The notes: generated by a model not told the origin, from the letters alone. A DNA stretch of 64,000 nt from Phanerochaete sordida (GCA_019973155.2 BPQB01000079.1:62001-126000); one strand, 5' to 3'. Shown: positions 10,946 through 22,112, counted from the stretch's first letter. Numbers and translations are program-made.

Positions 10946-13099
10946 TTAAACCTTCAAAATCTTCCCAAAGTACTCCTGAAGGCCTTGTACATTGTCCACC
11001 ACCGCGCCGACAAACAGATCCGGCCGCACAACAACGGTCACAGGCTTCTCGCTCTCGACGAGATAGGAAGCGTGGGCGAAGCCGTCCCTGTCTGCTAGCA
11101 CCGCAGTCCCGCCCCACAACGCCTCGCTTTCACGCGTGACAACGTACGTTTGGAGGACGCCTGGAGGGTACCGCTGAGCAGCCTGAACGATCTCCTTCGC
11201 GTACTCGGCCTGTCCGCCCGGGGTGAAGATGAACACGGTGTGCTGGTGGGTGTTGAGTAGCTCGAAGAGCGTCACCTCCTTGCCATCGAGGACAAGCCCT
11301 GACGCGCCCGGCGCACGATCGCCCGCGCGTAGCGTCCGGGCGCCCTCGTAGCCCGCGAACGCATGGGCGAGCGCGTCTTCTGTGTCCAGCAGCGGTCCCG
11401 CGCGCTCATCGAGAACGAGGTCGCTGTAACGATAGTTGACACCGAAGAGCTCCAGCGCGTCGTTCCGCCAACGAAGCCAGCCAGTCTTCTTGTCGTCGTC
11501 CACGTCGGTGGCATCCACGGAGTCCTTCGGCTTGAGGCGCGATACCGCGTGGGTGTAGAGCTGGGCGGTCGCTGCTAGCATCTGACTGACGACCGGCAGA
11601 CGCTCGCGGTCTACAGAGTCGAGTAGAGACGGCGCGGCGAAGTCTTTCATGACGAGCGCGAGCTTCCAAGCGAGATTCGCCTGCGCAAAGGCTGATGAGC
11701 CTAGTGGATGGGCGACAAGCTGAAAGGCACTTACAGCGTCCATGAGACTAGTATTGAGGCCCTGCCCACCGGTATTAGAATGCACGCTTGAAGGACGTCA
11801 GACGAAGAACGTGCACATGAAGCCGCAGACTCACTGTGACGCGTCTACAGACAACGTCAGAAAGTCAACATGGGCGGTGAACAATCTGACGACTGACCTC
11901 CGATGACGAAGACCCTGCCTATGTTGTATGTCTCCACCATTCGCATGTTTGGCCTGCGCGCGATCAGTGACTACCCAGTGTTATGGCACTGCAGACTCAC
12001 TTGTGGTACGAGAGCCACTGCCAGGGCCCGAACGTCAGGTTTGGCCAGCTCGTGTGCTCGCGGATGAAGGCCTCTGCGGCCGCGGGATTGCTGAGCTCGG
12101 TGGGGTCGAAACTCTGACCGGTGATACCAACGTGGAACTTGTTCCCTTGCCCGATTTCCATCGGACGGATGAGCATCCTAGAGCCCCGTAAGCGCACGCA
12201 GAGCGCGCAATGAGAGACGCAACTCACGTCCACTTCCCCGGTGCACCATAGGCGTGCCACCACTGTGAGATCCCGTCATTGAAGCCCGAGCCTACTGGTC
12301 CCTGTACGTACCTTGTTGTCGAGCCCATCGATCTCGACATCCCCCCAGACTTGGCCGTCGGCGTCTTTCGTCTCCCCAGCAAAGGACAGCTTCAGGAGCT
12401 TCCTGGTGACACCTCGCGCTCCGTCTGCCCCGATCAGGTACGCGCATTCAATGGCCTCGCTATCGGCAGTCGGCAGGTTATTGTGAAACTTGGCAGTCGT
12501 GGCTACCACGCGGTCGCCATTTTGCTCAAGGTCTAATAAACCAGTCGATAGCTCAACCTTGACTCCGTAACGCTCAAGATGGGCTGCGAGGATGCGGACA
12601 AGCGTCGATTGCTGTAAGCATCTGCCGTTCGCCTACGAAAACGTTAACCGAACAGCCAGCATAGATGCGCAAATAACACACGAAGGGACGATCCGGCCAG
12701 GATTGGCGAGGAGGGTATAGATTCCACTCCTTGGCGACCTCTGTTGTGCCAGGCTTGTACGCGCGTAACGTCGGGATGGGCGTGTCATGCTTCTTGACGT
12801 CGTCTAGAATACCGAGGATCTGGAAGGACTCGTAGGTGCGTGGCTGCGGCGAGGGTTTTGGATCAGACACGCTGCTTGCGCTTGGCTGGGGATCAACGCA
12901 CCTGTATCCCGAAGCCACGAGATCCGACCTGAAAGGCATCCTCCTTCTCTATAACGCGAACAGCGACGCCACTTTGAGCAAGATAGAGGGCGGCGGTGAG
13001 GCCGGTCGGTCCAGCACCGACCTACACCTCGATGTGAGCGCGGCCGTACGCAGGAGGCACGTAACTTACCACAAGGACAGGAAGATTGGCAGACATCAT
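10946..13099 (-). CDS. FAD-dependent aromatic monooxygenase, phenol 2-monooxygenase-like
   Basis: Probable NAD(P)H-dependent hydroxylase of phenolic compounds, flavin-bound and cytosolic. The start MSANLPVLV lies at 13099/13096 and runs through a short intron into VGAGPTGLTAALYLAQSGVA, the GxGxxG FAD-binding fold, followed by the acidic E of IEKE. The second FAD motif is IGADGAR near 12430. Near 11780 is HSNTGGQGLNTSLMDA, the conserved GGQG/NT/D region that ends the FAD_binding_3 domain. The C-terminal 200 residues (GLVLDGKEVTLFELL to FGKILKV) match the thioredoxin-like dimerisation domain of phenol hydroxylases. There are at least eight short introns. It has the same strand as myosin V, 207 bases upstream of it, but is unrelated. 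The substrate cannot be read from sequence. No lesion is seen. Confidence 0.88.
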
Positions 13100-13836
13100 A
13101 TGGAGTGTTCTGACTTCGCTGTTGGCTAGCCGTCCTCGTTTTTATCAACCCAGCCGCAAATTCAGCCATCAGGGGAGTGTATGAAGGCCGCGTCGGATGA
13201 CGGCGCTCGGGTGCGGACACTGCGCGGATGCCTCGCTCGTTCCTGGGCGTGATGTTTCAGCGATGTGTGCGTGCGGATATGATTGGGGTTATGAGCAGAA
13301 ATACGTTGCTCAGGCGTGTATCAACGCTTAGGATGCGTCCAAATGGGCGTTGCATGCTGGAGTGCGGGAAGGAGAGCTCGTTCCAGCCAATGCAGCTGTC
13401 GCTGCCGTTGCCGACGCGTTCGGAAAACCGAGGGTGCCTCGGGTACTCATACGGACGACTGAAATTGTTGCAGCCAGAAGTGTAAGGACGACAGTGATTA
13501 AATCTCGTCCAACTTCATCTGAGAAGTCTTTGCTGTATACTGAGTTCGTTCGGCATCTGCGTCATATGAGTTCCGAGTTCTGCGCCGCATCATACCTTCC
13601 GCCCTCGGTTCCCGATACCAATCCTACACTCACCAGGCGAACTGCGAGATGAATTCCATGAATTCTCTGTTATGTTTGAGCCAAAATGTTATCGCATATA
13701 ACGTGGTAGTAGGAAAGCAAGAGGCGACCGCGTGTACTCGAGCCGAGCCAATCATTTCGAGGCTCTGCGGAATGACCAGCTTCCTTGCCTTTAACGACCA
13801 CCACCACATTCCTTCCCTCTCTCCCGTCTCTTCAGT
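13100..13836. other. divergent intergenic promoter region
   Basis: This 737-base stretch separates the divergent FAD monooxygenase (-) and DnaJ (+) starts. I see no gene. Two GAATTC palindromes three bases apart lie at about 13650. They do not match a spaced heat-shock element, so no regulatory claim is made. Confidence 0.4.
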
Positions 13837-15257
13837 ATGGTGAGAGAAACGTACGTACGACCCCATGTCCGAAGCAGAATCGACGCTTAATTTGACCCAG
13901 GAAATACTACGATCTGTTGGAAGTCTCCCCAGATGCCTCGGAGGCAGACCTCAAAAAAGCCTACCGCAAGAAGTAAGCGGCGTTGTGACAAAGCATCGAC
14001 ACTGTTGCCGACCTGTATTTTGCAGGGCACTCCGGCTACACCCCGACAAGGGCGGCGACCCTGAGCTCTTCAAGGAGGTCACACATGCGTACGAGGTGCT
14101 CTCTGACCCGCAGAAGCGGAGCGTGTACGATGCACGAGGCGAGGCAGGGCTGAGCGAGGCAGGTGGCATGGGTGGCATGGATCCACAGGTGCGTCCCCCA
14201 GCCATCACACCACTTCCTTGCCAACCCGGACACGTCCTAGGATCTCTTCAGCCAGCTGTTCGGCGGCGGCGGCGGCGGGCCCTTCGGCTTCGGTGGCGGC
14301 AGGTCACAAGGGCCACGTAAGACGAAGGACCTCGTCCACCGCGTCACGGTGTCGCTCGAGGACCTCTACAAGGGCAAGGTCACCAAGCTCGCGCTCACGC
14401 GCAACGTCATCTGTGGCAAGTGCAACGGCAAGGGCGGTAAGGAGGGCGCCGTGCGCCCTTGCGGGAACTGCAATGGCCGCGGCATCCGCATCATGCTCCG
14501 CCAGATGGGCCCGATGATCCAGCAGATCCAGCAGGCCTGCGATGAGTGCTCGGGTACCGGCGAAATCATCAACGCGAAGGACCGCTGCAAGGAGTGTAAC
14601 GGCAAGAAGGTCAACTCGGAGAAGAAGATGCTCGAGGTCCACATCGACAAGGGCATGAAAGGCGGCCAAACCATCACTTTCCGTGGCGAGAGCGACCAAG
14701 CCCCAGGCGTTCTGCCCGGCGACGTCGTTATCGTCATCGAGGAGAAGCCACACGATCGCTTCAAGCGTCGAGATACGGATCTCTTCATCTCGGTGGAGGT
14801 CGATCTCCTGACCGCCCTGGCTGGCGGCCAGTTCGCAATCAAGCACCTGGACGAGCGCGCACTCGTTGTGAAGGTTCACCCCGGAGAGGTTCTCAAGCAC
14901 AGTAAGTTACTGCGACGGCTTTGTGGCGTCAGACCGACAGCTAACTTTCTACCAGACGCCCTGAAGGTCATTCCCGGCGAGGGAATGCCGTCGCAGCGTC
15001 ACCACGAGCCCGGCGACTTGTTCATTCGCGTACAGGTCAAGTTCCCCGACAGCATGCCGCTCGAATCTATCCCCTTCCTCGAGAAGGCCCTGCCGCCAAG
15101 AAACGCGCTCGAGCACTTCCCGAAGAACGTCATGCTCGAGGAGGTCGAGGCGGTTGAGGCGGATGCCCGCCAGCACGAGCTGGCTGACGCAGGGGAAGCC
15201 ATGGATGAGGACGAGGATGGTGAGGGCGAGCCCCGCATGCAGTGCGCGAACCAATAG
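13837..15257 (+). CDS. YDJ1: type I Hsp40 (DnaJ), Ydj1/Mas5-like, prenylated
   Basis: Co-chaperone that delivers unfolded proteins to Hsp70 and stimulates its ATPase. Exon 1 is only ATGGTGAGAGAAAC at 13837, spliced to give [19 protein letters not shown]. The J-domain contains the HPD triad (RLHPDKGG). A G/F-rich linker follows. Four CxxCxGxG zinc motifs ([32 protein letters not shown]) lie at about 14415-14610, then the two C-terminal substrate-binding domains. The protein ends in QCANQ, a CaaX box: C-A-N-Q with a terminal Gln favours farnesylation, as for the CASQ end of yeast Ydj1. This predicts attachment to the ER face. It is about 400 residues with at least four introns. The acidic stretch just before the tail is typical. 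Confidence 0.95.
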
Positions 15258-15531
15258 ATGCGTCTGGGACTGAGGCTGTACGACACGGACGTTGGTTCTT
15301 ATTGTATCCATGTGCTGTGCTTGTTATGTGTTCTCTCGTTTCTGCTTCGTTCTCGTGGATGTCTTCCGTGCTGGCTGTATTGCGTCTATCGTCACGATAC
15401 CTATGTCACCCTGCTTTCGTCTTTGCTGCAATGACAAGGAAGCATTAGATGTCTTGTGGTGCGCTAAGGTTATATTGTACAAATGGTGCCAGCACAGTCT
15501 CGTATTTTCGCGTTGTAATGTCCATTGAATG

Positions 15532-16211
15532 CTACCATCTCGTCTGGAGACCCGTAAGCATAGCCATAAGGATGCGATGTGGTGGATACTAACCTCTGGA
15601 TTCTTCTTGAACTCTTCATACGTTTCCCGGTTGAAGAAACTGATTTCTGTCTCGTTTTCTGCGAAAATTATCAGTCTGGGAGAAGGCTGCCTGATATGCA
15701 TCCGCGCGCACCAATGCCATAGTCCGCAAGAACCTTGGACTCATCGTCCAATATCCAGTCATCATGGTCAAGGTTGATGATGAGGTTTGTTGTCTGCAAG
15801 GGACATCAATCGGTGCTCATTCGCTGCAGAAAGCTGTCTCCTGACCTTTGCTCCATGCGCTTTGGTATACAACTTGAGGGTATCTGAGCTCCAGGTTAGA
15901 GTGTCTCGGAGTGTGCTTGAGCAGGCAAACATACCAAGCACGACATTACGATACGGCTTCCATCCTGGCTGCGTCTGGACCGCTTCGGCAGGGGATCAGA
16001 CGAGGGGGTATGAGGGCGAGAATAAACATGGGAACTCACCTTGTCTCGCGAGGTCCTTTAGCTGTCCTACAGTTGTCGTCTCGCAGTTTACGTTATGTAG
16101 TATCAAGTGCTTCTCCGTGCGGAACTCGAAGGACTTGACTATCCGGATTGTGAGAGTCGCCCTGGTTCGTGGGACGGCCTCGTTTGTCAGGACTTCCTGC
16201 TCAGTGGCCAT
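15532..16211 (-). CDS. UPF0538 / C2orf76 homologue
   Basis: Small conserved eukaryotic protein of unknown function with a ubiquitin-like look. The start MATEQEVLTNEAVPRT lies at 16211. Exons read LTIRIVKSFEFRTEKHLILH, then GWKPYRNVVLG, DTLKLYTKAHGAK, TTNLIINLDHDDWILDDESK and ETEISFFNRETYEEFKKNPE. The order and key residues match human C2orf76 (IRSFEHRN, NELVLSLEDDD, ASETEIAFF, ...NPISSW). The last exon is very small. Using the CCAG acceptor just before ACGAGATGGTAG gives NPETRW and stop, which matches the family's short aromatic end. Reading through instead would add an unrelated tail. There are five introns in about 680 bases. The gene is on the opposite strand to DnaJ, 274 bases away tail to tail. 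Confidence 0.87.
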
Positions 16212-16765
16212 TGCGCTGTTCGAGCGGTAAGTTCGAGTGCAAGCTTTGCAGGGAATAGAGTGTGTGTGTTTGCTGCTCAACGCCGTAGACGAATGGCAAT
16301 AAAATGCGATTTATTCCTGCCCAGAAGATGGAGGAACGTTCCAAAAGCGGAATCGTCGCTCGTTCTCGGTCTGTCCTGGTTCATCGCGGACCACCATCGC
16401 ACGCGACTTGCCTCGGACGCTCTTGCGACCACGGACCGGCGACGACGACAGGCTCTAGACAGAACGACCCCTTGGTCATGGCCTGCTTCCCTCGTTGCCC
16501 CTTGGGGGCAGGCACATTGGCAGCATATCACCGAGGAAGCTACTTCCCCACCCCCGGATCACCGTCTGCCCTCGACGCGCTTTCGGCCACTGGTTCGCAC
16601 CACACGCCTCTCCAGTTCCGAGTTCCAATCTAGCTTCACGACTGGCAGAGCGCGAGCGAGCCGAGCGAACCTGCGAATGCATCTGACCAGCGAGACAGAG
16701 CGCTTTACCGAGGTTTCCCCGTCGCCTGCGTCAATATCCTGCCCATTTTCGCAGGGACATCACAG
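16212..16765. other. divergent intergenic region
   Basis: Between the starts of the C2orf76 homologue (-) and the GH3 gene (+). A long plus-strand frame crosses it but has no domain and overlaps promoter sequence, so I read it as non-coding. Confidence 0.5.
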
Positions 16766-16773
16766 CTATAAGA
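16766..16773 (+). promoter_or_regulatory. TATA box of the GH3 gene
   Basis: CTATAAGA lies about 80 bases before the chosen ATG at 16853. An ATG at 16795 opens a 15-codon frame (MESFGPESHRCRAPT) that stops before 16853. Because it lies about 30 bases after the TATA box, it may be at or outside the transcript start. Confidence 0.55.
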
Positions 16774-16852
16774 GGCCCCGTCTCTGGTTGCGACATGGAG
16801 TCATTTGGCCCTGAGAGCCATCGTTGTCGCGCCCCCACTTGAAGTGAAAGCC

Positions 16853-19800
16853 ATGTCGCGCTCGTTCCTGGACGCCTCTATCCCCGACCTCGTGCAGAAG
16901 CTGTCTACGGATGAGAAGATCTCTTTGCTTGGTGCTCCGAACTGGTGGAACACGACGCCAATCCCCAGACTTGATATCCCATCCATTCGCATGAGCGATG
17001 GGCCGAATGTATGTGATCGTCACTCTCACATGCGTCTCGTCACTGACAATCCCCCAGGGTGTTCGAGGCTCATCTCACTTTGTTTCGACTCCCGCGCAAT
17101 GCCTGCCTGTATGTGTACGTCATGCAGACTGGAATAAATGCTTAGCGGGCTTTGACAGTGTGAAACTGCTATGGCATCGACGTTCGACCCAGAGCTCGTG
17201 CGTCAAGTCGGTGCCTTACTTGCGGTCGAAGCAAAAGTGAAATCGTCGGTCGCCCTGCTCGCTCCAACCTGCAATATCCAGAGAACGCCTCTCGGCGGTC
17301 GCGCCTTTGAGTCATTCTCAGAAGATCCTTACCTCTCTGGTAGGCCTCTCTCCTCCCGCTGTTTACGCTGAAATGAACGTGAGCCCATACTCACGCGGCT
17401 TCCGTAGGTATAATGGCTGCGGCGTATGTGAACGGCTTGCAAGAGAATGGTGTCGCCGCTACCATCAAGCATTTCGTCGGGAACGACCAGGAGCACGAGC
17501 GTACGGCTGCAGATTCTGTCATCTCCGACCGAGCTTTGAGAGAGATCTACTTGTACCCGTGCGCACTATCAACACAGGAACCGTATTCTTCGTCTCAAGT
17601 TTGACTCAGATTCATGCTAGCCCAGAAGCTTGCAAAGCCTTTGGCTTTTATGACATCGTCCGTTTCTCGTTTTCCGCTCTCGACGTCTTTCTGACGGTTT
17701 GAGTTAGGTATGGCCGTATTCACGGCATTCATGTAGCTGAACACCCCGTCTTGCTCAAGAAAGTCCTCCGCGGAGAGTGGGGCTTTGACGGACTCATCAT
17801 GAGCGACTGGTTGGTCTACCGTCATTGACTATATGCGTCGGTATATGCCAACTGAAGCACTTGTCTTTCAGGTTCGGGACATACAGCGTTGACGGGTCTA
17901 TCAACGCTGGTATGGATCTCGAGATGCCCGGCCCGCCGCGCTGGCGTACTCCCCTGCTCGTTGCCCACATGCTAAGCAGCCAGAAAGTCCTGGATTCCAC
18001 GCTCAACGAACGTGCCGCCGCGGTGCTATCGTTCGTTCAGAAGCAGGCAAAGAGAAACCCCGAGGTCGTTTACGGCGATGGCGAAGAACGCACTCGGGAC
18101 AGTCCCGAGACCAGGGACTTTACTCGGCGCTTGGCCGCTGAGGGCATGGTGCTGCTCAAGAACGAGAGTGCTGTCTTGCCGATTCAAAGCAACGAGCCAG
18201 GCAAGGTAGTAAAGGTCGCTATTATTGGGCCAAACGCAAAGGAGCGGATCATCTCTGGAGGTGGGTCCGCCCAGCTGAAGCCAAGCTATGTCATAAGCCC
18301 CTTCGATGGCCTCGTCGACAATGCTCCGAAAGGCGTCGAATTCTTGTATGAGGTTGGCTGTTACGGTATGCTCTACGTGGACTCAGTTGTCACTGGTGCT
18401 GATGATTTCACACTTAGCGCACAAGTTCCTCCCCACCTTGGAGAACTTCCTGACCGCACCTTCTGGCGAGATGGGCTGGCTTTGCTCTTTCTACAATCAC
18501 GACGCCGCAGGAGAGCCGACTGGGGCCCCCGTCGGCGAGTTCGTGCTACGCGACACTCGGGTTAAGCTCAACGACTTCCTCCCACCTGGTCTTACTGCGA
18601 CTTGGTCGATTAAACTGAGTGGGAAGCTCGTCGTCGAAAAGACAGCCGACTACGAACTCGGGTTAACTGTCGCTGGACGAGCGAAGCTATTTATCAACGA
18701 CAAGTTGATCATTGACAATTGGACGAAGCAGAGGCCAGGCGAATTCTTCTATGGGTGCGTCTGACTATAAACGTCCTGGATTTGTGCTGATGGTGCGTGC
18801 TGTAGTCAGGGCACTGTGGAAGAGAAAGCAGTCGTTTCGCTCGAAGGCGGGAAGCCTGTGGACTTGTACGTCGAATACACGAACACCAAGCCCCCTGGCG
18901 GTCCAGAGGCGGATCGGTCACAGCCTGCGCTCATGCGAGGAGTAGTACGTGACCCAGTCTGCCATAGCAGCCCTTCTTCTCTGACTTTCTTGCTAGCGTC
19001 TCGGGGGATGCGAGAAGATCAACGCTGACCAAGCTCTACAAGCCGCAGTGGACCTTGCTGCACAGTCAGACGTTGTGGTCATCGTTGCTGGCCTCTCTCC
19101 GGAGTGGGAGAGCGAAGGCTTTGACCGGCCGACCCTGGACATGCCGGGCAGGCAGAATGAGCTCATTGAACGGGTAGGCAAGGCGAATCCAAACACCGTG
19201 GTCTGCCTCCAAGCCGTGAGTTTGCCTTCCGTCTATGATCGTCAGCAATCTGAATAACTGCTCTAGGGATCTGCCGTCGCGATGCCGTGGGTCAATGACG
19301 TCCGTGCTATCATCCAGGCGTGGTATTCCGGCAACGAGGTTGGCAATGCCCTGTCTGACGTCGTCTATGGAAGGGTCAACCCGTCTGGACGTCTGCCCTT
19401 GACCTTGCCGGTCCGCGTACAGGACACTCCGGCATATTTGTGTTCGCGCAGCGAAAATGGGCAGATCCACTACAGAGAGGACCTATTCGTCGGCTACAAG
19501 TGGTATCAAGCTCGCGATATCAAACCCTTGTTCCCCTTCGGGTGAGTGCCCTCGAGACGGGGATGCCATGTTCTAAAGCATTGTTCTAGGCACGGTCTGT
19601 CCTATACTACCTTTTCCGTTACCGACTTGGTCTTGGTCATTTCCTCCCCGGCCTCGCGCTCTATCCCCTTCACCCTCGACGTCTCGGTCAAGGTGACGAA
19701 TACCGGATCTGTCGCGGGCTCCGAGGTCGTACAGGTGTATGTAACCCTCCCCGACATTGGCCTCACCACCCCGACTCTTCAGCTGCGAGGCTTCACCAAG

Positions 19801-20001
19801 GTCAAGGACCTGCAGCCAGGCCATTCCAAGACCGCAAGCGTACATCTCGATAAGTACGCGGTGTCATACTGGGATACAAGGCGTAGCGCATGGGTGGCGA
19901 AGGCCGGCAAGTACGGTGTGGCCGTCGGCAAGAGCAGTGAAGACATCGTGCTTAACGGTGCTTTCGAACTCAAGAGCGATTTTGAATGGAACGGCTTGTA
20001 A
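16853..20001 (+). CDS. GH3 beta-glucosidase with PA14-like insert, intracellular type
   Basis: Hydrolyses beta-glucosides or cello-oligosaccharides. The start [17 protein letters not shown] has no signal peptide, so an intracellular enzyme is inferred. The GH3 N-terminal barrel contains [38 protein letters not shown] and MSDW; the Asp of MSDW, split by an intron at about 17811, is the catalytic nucleophile. The alpha/beta domain starts at [15 protein letters not shown] and is interrupted by a PA14-like insert (about 18430-18900, CSFYNHD to LYVEYTN). It resumes with [26 protein letters not shown] fibronectin-III-like domain closes the protein ([15 protein letters not shown]). It is about 860 residues with roughly ten short introns and is intact. 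The plan matches fungal BglI-type enzymes. Confidence 0.93.
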
Positions 20002-20545
20002 GTAGACATAGGGAATATTTGGAATAACCGTCTATAGACAACATTTGCATCTGGACTGTCGCATGGTGGCTGAGTTCATTGAGGGCGAATGTTTGATCAC
20101 ATTCCTCACATTGTTCTGGTCTCTTCTAAGTCTGGGTGAGCACACCACCATAGTAGTTCTTCGACACGGTTCTGACACGGCTGACAGCGGTAGAATTATC
20201 TGGTCAAGCGGTCTGGACCGTATCGCAAGCTGTTCGGAGCCCCTCTCGGGCAAAGCTAGAGGAAGGGGACTTCAAGTACGATTGCTTGCCCCATTACAGT
20301 GCTTCAGCCGGTTTGCATCTGCTTCTCGAGATAGGAGGTGCGTAGCTCAATCGCGTTCTAGGCTGATCGTAGGGCCCTCCCGCTTTCTCTCCCGCGAGGC
20401 TGACACCACGGCCACGATCTAATGTCAGCCGCAGCGAGGGCGTACATAGGATGCGTCCGCAGATTCCCGACCCCCAGACTCCTTTGCATCCTGACTACTA
20501 CAGACTCGCCCTGCCTCGCCCTCACCTACGCCTCTCACCTACGCC
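20002..20545. other. intergenic between GH3 gene and cassette copy B
   Basis: I see no gene. The last 40 bases are CT-rich (CTCACCTACGCC repeated), like the leader of the following small ORF. Confidence 0.4.
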
Positions 20546-20947
20546 ATGCCTCGCTTTGCCGCTATCCGTAACGTCCTCCGCGGGTCGAAGGACATCACCA
20601 CCCCCAGCACCTCGGCCGCCGACAGTGTCAGCACCGCCAGCAGTTCGCCCCGCCCCTCCGCCCCGGCCCCGCTCCCGCCCGTCGCCTTCGTCTCAATGCA
20701 CCGCCGCACCGACCTCATCTCGCTCGCCGAGGCGCAACGCACGCCCGAGATCGTCTACCACTCCGTCAGCGCGATCCCGGACCCGACTCCCGAGCCCGAC
20801 CTCGACTTCCCGGCACACGACTACCAGCTCACGCTCATCCCGCTCTCGGTCGCCGCCGCCCGACACGACATCAAGTACCGCCGCGAGGGCTTCGAGATGC
20901 TGGAGGCGCGGGCGCACATTGCGGCTGTTCGGGCGGAGCTGTTCTGA
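20546..20947 (+). CDS. small cassette protein, copy B (133 residues)
   Basis: Single exon, start MPRFAAIRNVLRGSKD at 20546. The family is not recognised. It is nearly the same as the minus-strand protein at 43863-43456: identical first 16 residues, a variable Ser/Thr/Pro/Ala-rich middle, then IVYHSV, IPDPTP, LIPLSVAAAR and a C-terminal block YRREGFEMLEARAHIAAVR. This pattern of conserved ends and a free middle suggests selection on the protein. It is soluble, and the N-terminus is basic. A homologous 3' region of about 890 bases follows it, as in copy C. Confidence 0.7.
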   Translation: MPRFAAIRNVLRGSKDITTPSTSAADSVSTASSSPRPSAPAPLPPVAFVSMHRRTDLISLAEAQRTPEIVYHSVSAIPDPTPEPDLDFPAHDYQLTLIPLSVAAARHDIKYRREGFEMLEARAHIAAVRAELF

Positions 20948-21835
20948 TTTCTTCCTGCTTTCGCGTTTCTCTTTCGTTGTGCTCTGGGGCTCAGCGGGTG
21001 GGCGCGGCCTGGGCTGAGGGGCCCAAGGCCCCAGGGATGCTGCAGGCGGGGCTTGGCCCCAGGAGGCTGGCAGTCCCGAGGTCGCGTACTCGCTGGGCGG
21101 GCGGTCGGCGCAGGAAAGGCGCAGCCTGCGTCGCTCGTCCGTCCGTGGGTGGCCAACGGTTTGCCCCGTCCTCGTCCCGTCTCTCAAGGAGGCGGCGGCG
21201 AGGGCGGCGTCCTCCTGCCCTTGGCGGGACACTTGGAAAAGATAAAAGACGAAAAAAAGCTGAAAATAGGAAATTAGAAAAACAGGACTTGGCTTCGCTA
21301 CTGGACTCGGACGTGTACATAATACTTAATACTCCGGGACGCCTAGTTCCTGGGGCTAGCACTGACGCACTGACGCTTGCTCCCCTTGCCCCCGCAGCTA
21401 GCACGCCACGACCCTCACTGCCGCGCACGCACGACCGCCTGGACCCTGGACCATACGGTAGGCCCGGCCGCGACCTGTCGGGTGCCGCCGCAGGTCGACC
21501 CTGGGGTTTTTGCTCGCTCTTCATCATCTACCTGCGCTCATCTCCCTGCCGTCTACGTTTCTAGCTTCACAGGAGCGACAACAAGGACCGGGGTTGATTG
21601 GCCCCCTCGCCCGGTCAGCGGTGCCAGCGCGCGAACATCGTGAGTGCCCTCCATCCTTCACCTTGCGCGACCACAGGCTGACCTCTGCTTTGACAGAAGC
21701 GTCCGCGGGCAGCTGGCACCATCCTGGGGGAGGGGCGGCCGCGGCGCCAAGTCACCTGTCCGTGGCTGCCCTGGCGCAGACCTTTCCGAGGTCCTCAGGA
21801 TTAGTACTCGCGCGAGCGAGGAACTAGCATGCGCT
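20948..21835 (+). repeat. cassette 3' region and tail, copy B1
   Basis: The first part (20948-21390) is G+C-rich and resembles minus 43455-43013, including GGGCTTGGCCCCAG and the GGACT...GGACTCGGAC segment. The tail starts at 21398 after CCCCCGCAG. It has a probable 57-base intron (21640-21696), ATCCTGGGG (21721-21729) able to pair with CCTCAGGAT (21793-21801) using one G-U, and a hairpin at 21802-21826 with loop GCGA, also a GNRA tetraloop. The tail frame ends in a TAG at 21825-21827. The 3' boundary is CATGCGCT at 21828-21835. Against copy A, most base changes in the last 120 bases are transitions that alter the hypothetical protein. Confidence 0.75.
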
Positions 21836-21913
21836 CCCGTCTTTCGTCGACCGGCCTACGCCGCTTCCGTCCAGCCATATGGTCACTCACCGCTTAACCC
21901 CGAGCCTCACTCG

Positions 21914-22112
21914 GACATCGTGAGTACTCTCCGCCTCTGACTGCGAGCGAGCCGAAGCTGATGTCCGCGACAGAGGCCTCTGCGGGCTGCTGGCACCGCC
22001 CTGAGGGAGGGGATCCCGCAGCGCCAAGTCACCTCTCCGCCGTCGCCCTGGCGCAGCCCTTTCCGTGGTCCTCAGGATTAGCACTCGCGCAAGCGAGGAA
22101 CTAGCATGCACA
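21914..22112 (+). repeat. tandem partial tail, copy B2
   Basis: A second, shorter copy of the tail follows B1 by about 80 bases. It starts at ACATC, the exon end just before the probable intron (21920-21973, 54 bases). It contains CCTGAGG (22000-22006) complementary to CCTCAGG (22070-22076), and the hairpin CTCGC/GCGAG with loop GCAA at 22084-22097. The outer TAGT/ACTA pairing is weakened here (TAGC). The reading frame is still open and ends in TAG at the same place. The duplicated unit is therefore the intron plus the structured end, without the small protein. Confidence 0.7.

Noticed and set aside
13645..13670. Paired GAATTC palindromes upstream of the DnaJ gene as a heat-shock element
   Set aside because: The nGAAn units are not spaced as nGAAnnTTCn; they are plain GAATTC sites three bases apart.
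16107..16814. Plus-strand frame of 235 codons over the C2orf76/GH3 intergenic region
   Set aside because: It overlaps the C2orf76 exon 1 in antisense and the GH3 TATA box, and has no domain-like sequence.
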